NCBI GenBank assembly: GCA_946803715.1
Contig: CAMPET010000018.1
Coordinates: forward strand, 484,115-547,735
DNA length: 63,621 nucleotides
Reading direction: 5' to 3'
Source of the DNA: Beroe ovata
Taxonomy: Eukaryota; Ctenophora; Nuda; Beroida; Beroidae
Shown: in pieces, positions 62,601-63,621 of the stretch
Numbering within the stretch: position 1 is the first letter of the stretch
How the letters are laid out: each line of letters begins with the position of its first letter
Translations under genes and position numbers: made by a program
The notes under the pieces: model-generated
Database searches by the model: none
The model's input: the letters and a program-made list of their open reading frames with translations, nothing else
What the model was told of the DNA's origin: nothing

Positions 62601-63156
62601 CTGGTTGAACATGAATGATGAAGTGGACTTTACCAGAAGATACAGCACATACGGGAAGCAGTGTTCAGAAGGACAGGATGAGCCTATTCTATTCGAAAAT
62701 GACATTGAAGAGTTGGGGAAGAATTGTATTGAATTGGATGACTTGACTGGCTCCCGGTACAAAGGAACAGTCAATGTGACTGCTTCAGGACGCCCTTGTC
62801 AATACTGGTCCAGTCAAACTCCGAACGTTCACAGCTACTCTGATGTTGGTGATCACAACTACTGCCGTAACTCTGACGGATATTCGTCACTGTGGTGTTA
62901 TAATGGAGAGGGTACCACCCCTCGTTGGGAAGTTTGTGATGTTCCCGTGTGTCCAGTGTGTGAGTTTACCATGGTAGATGAGGGAGATGCAACATACAAC
63001 AGAGATACTGCTCTGGAAAAGTGTAAAGTTGATGAGGGATGCTCAGGTATATCTTGTGTCGATAGAAACAACTGCTGGCTTAACAAAGCTGGAGGGGATG
63101 AATCGAAGAAAGCAAGAGTTTTCATCATGACTTGTGCCCCTTATCAAGAAGATTGA
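59695..63156 (+). CDS. Secreted papain-family (C1A) protease with four kringles and six cysteine-rich modules
   Basis: One open frame of 1153 residues has no intron. I start at the ATG at 59695 because MNLVLFLVLIPGVEMA is a good signal peptide. The longer frame to 59530 lacks one. The prodomain (~20-135) has an I29-like helix (HFKIFSKAVNMIEGLNHNRN). The C1A catalytic domain (~136-345) has Gln152 and Cys158 in SQGGCGSCWAF, His300 in NHAVAIVGYG and Asn320 in RNSWGTWWGEGGY, so all catalytic residues are kept. Kringles follow at 373-455, 613-688, 776-854 and 1011-1086, each with six Cys and a DHNYCRN...WCYNGEG signature. Between and after them are ~60-residue modules starting near 457, 527, 691, 856, 926 and 1089, with a CxGxxC...CWL core that looks distantly PAN/apple-like. 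It is likely an extracellular or lysosomal protease with ligand-binding tail. Asn-x-Thr glycosylation sites recur (NVTKSG, NVTASG). Confidence 0.95.
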   Translation: MNLVLFLVLIPGVEMATKPSPRKLAFLFREKVNEFRKLGFRTHTLGLAFPSDKKHFKIFSKAVNMIEGLNHNRNNHWRAVLNPFSMMTEEEKALYHGVNSSIPWTDGDTPPRKVRRNVLSRKIRKASKDKAPISVDVDAIDWTHKIPPVKSQGGCGSCWAFGGTVATEYQLNKFKDDVTSLSEQQCVDCGYADRDGCSGGWMDVCWSMIRDNGNIAAAINDYEPYRGTDGPCKTNEVTKSAMGDYHVIGWKWPHGGNEAVRQMVANPKIGVLTTLVNANDPFSYYGNGVFFESDCESYNHAVAIVGYGSDRGEQFWRVRNSWGTWWGEGGYIRMLRGPGISTCGIATWPEIPFLATDDELDTFYNMDETGVECIVGEEPDGYFYRGTANVTKSGKRCQNWLSMTPNNHTTTPESNYHRGIGDHNYCRNPDRSPEPWCYNGEGTDPVREACDIPKCNCDYEVVSVETLTFNRDEAIEMCNKDLECAGVRCDGDTHCWKIGDSDEGWDPELGVINKGGDRCIEEPVYECEFVWPVSEQGTQVFSTLEDAKKGCELKEDTCKGVMCDRSNCWLDMADKDSLTKNFTTYSKQCSSEVEGTADEDQGTGLDMEFGRNCLELDDLTGSRYKGTVNVTASGRPCQYWSSQTPNVHSYSDVGDHNYCRNSDGYSSLWCYNGEGTTPRWEVCDVPVCPVCEFTMVDEGDATYNREVALEFCYGKPDCKGILCKSESDCWLNIEGRDGMKKPRVYDKVCTPLGEELESSKDEVTPLSDFINSPLECVLRIDRRGVTYDGTMNVTKSGKACKNWLSDTPNNHTTLEGNGIGDHNYCRNPDRSSEPWCYNGEGTDPLREACDIPRCDCGYEVVSVETERYRKSEAVDMCSRDTACVGMKCDGDAYCWTVKDSDETSDPELTVINKGGDRCIEEPITPCDWSWSVMEEGTEVFDTLEKAKYNCELNEDTCIGVSCDGPDYMCWLNMNDEVDFTRRYSTYGKQCSEGQDEPILFENDIEELGKNCIELDDLTGSRYKGTVNVTASGRPCQYWSSQTPNVHSYSDVGDHNYCRNSDGYSSLWCYNGEGTTPRWEVCDVPVCPVCEFTMVDEGDATYNRDTALEKCKVDEGCSGISCVDRNNCWLNKAGGDESKKARVFIMTCAPYQED

Positions 63157-63621
63157 TTACTAATTATATTTATTCTTTAGGCTATTATTCAATCAATAGT
63201 CTTTTATTCTGCCAACGTTGTTTTATTTTTCCACAATGCATGTAGATTGTAAGCTCAAAAATTGTTTCCATAACATCGAACCCGCGTTCATCACTCTTTT
63301 TCTCCAAATCAAACCTCAAGCTTCGTTGTCTTGCTTCTAGAACAAAGGGAAAAGACAACAGTTGTTTTGAAGCAGTTCGAAACAACAAGTCAATAAACAG
63401 CTTCATAAACTCCATTCGAGTTTGGTGATTGTGGAGTTGTCATCAAATAATAAGAGGTTCGTGTTCTTGCTTGTGACCCCAGTTTTCCTTAATTGACTGA
63501 CGGATGCAGAAGTTGTGTAACTGAGAATTGTGTGTTGTTTTTCACATCCATTTTCTAGCTATCCTCAATTAGACGGGGATATATCGGATACGGCTCAACA
63601 CACACACACACACACACACAC
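63157..63621. other. 3' flank with a possible minus-strand terminal exon and (CA)n
   Basis: On the minus strand, the acceptor CCCTTTGTTCTAG is followed by a ~52-codon open frame (ARQRSLRFDLEKKSDERGFD and onward, stop at 63185). It could be the last exon of a gene lying outside the window, transcribed toward the protease gene. It is too short to identify. The window ends in a CA dinucleotide run (63598-63621). Confidence 0.3.

Overview
The window is animal nuclear DNA. It has many short introns with GT-AG borders, no operons, long AT-rich gaps, minisatellites and MITE-like hairpins. The gene set includes AP-4 sigma, a Mediator MED15, a SCAF4/8 CTD-binding factor and an UNC13D/BAIAP3-type MUN protein, plus kringle domains. 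Compact introns and gene spacing fit an early-branching animal, with a sponge the most likely guess, but the phylum cannot be fixed from this sequence. Single N bases at 15996, 23811, 40514 and 43407 mark assembly joins.

Layout. 1-2120: minisatellites and unassigned DNA. 2121-5920 (-): N-terminal part of SMC6, its 3' half lying beyond the window start, with a small intronless membrane-protein gene (3849-4277, -) inside an intron. 7228-10808 (-): unidentified proline-rich protein with an HMG-box-like segment. 11064-11846 (-): AP4S1. 12225-13673 (-): Mpo1-like (DUF962) ER membrane protein. 14254-15278 (-): SNX3/SNX12. 15573-21394 (-): MED15, with an SDR oxidoreductase gene (18259-19128, +) nested in one intron. 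23481-33712 (+): UNC13D/BAIAP3-like exocytosis factor. 35123-45.7 kb (-): SCAF4/8-like CTD-interacting SR factor, with a possible alternative last exon. 46-58 kb: a gene-poor stretch of decayed mobile-element pieces, with two or three weak small ORFs. 58177-58655 (-): last two exons of an unknown gene. 59695-63156 (+): an intronless gene for a secreted papain-family protease followed by four kringles and six small cysteine-rich modules.

Most genes are unrelated housekeeping functions: chromosome maintenance (SMC6), vesicle sorting (AP4S1, SNX3, UNC13-like), lipid metabolism (Mpo1-like) and transcription or RNA 3'-end control (MED15, SCAF). Six consecutive genes from SMC6 to MED15 lie on the minus strand, and the last five (7.2-21.4 kb) are separated by only 0.3-0.6 kb. 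The standout is the papain-kringle gene. Its architecture is one I do not recognise from described families, and it has no intron in a neighbourhood of intron-rich genes. It also carries two nearly identical kringle blocks, which points to recent duplication or gene conversion.
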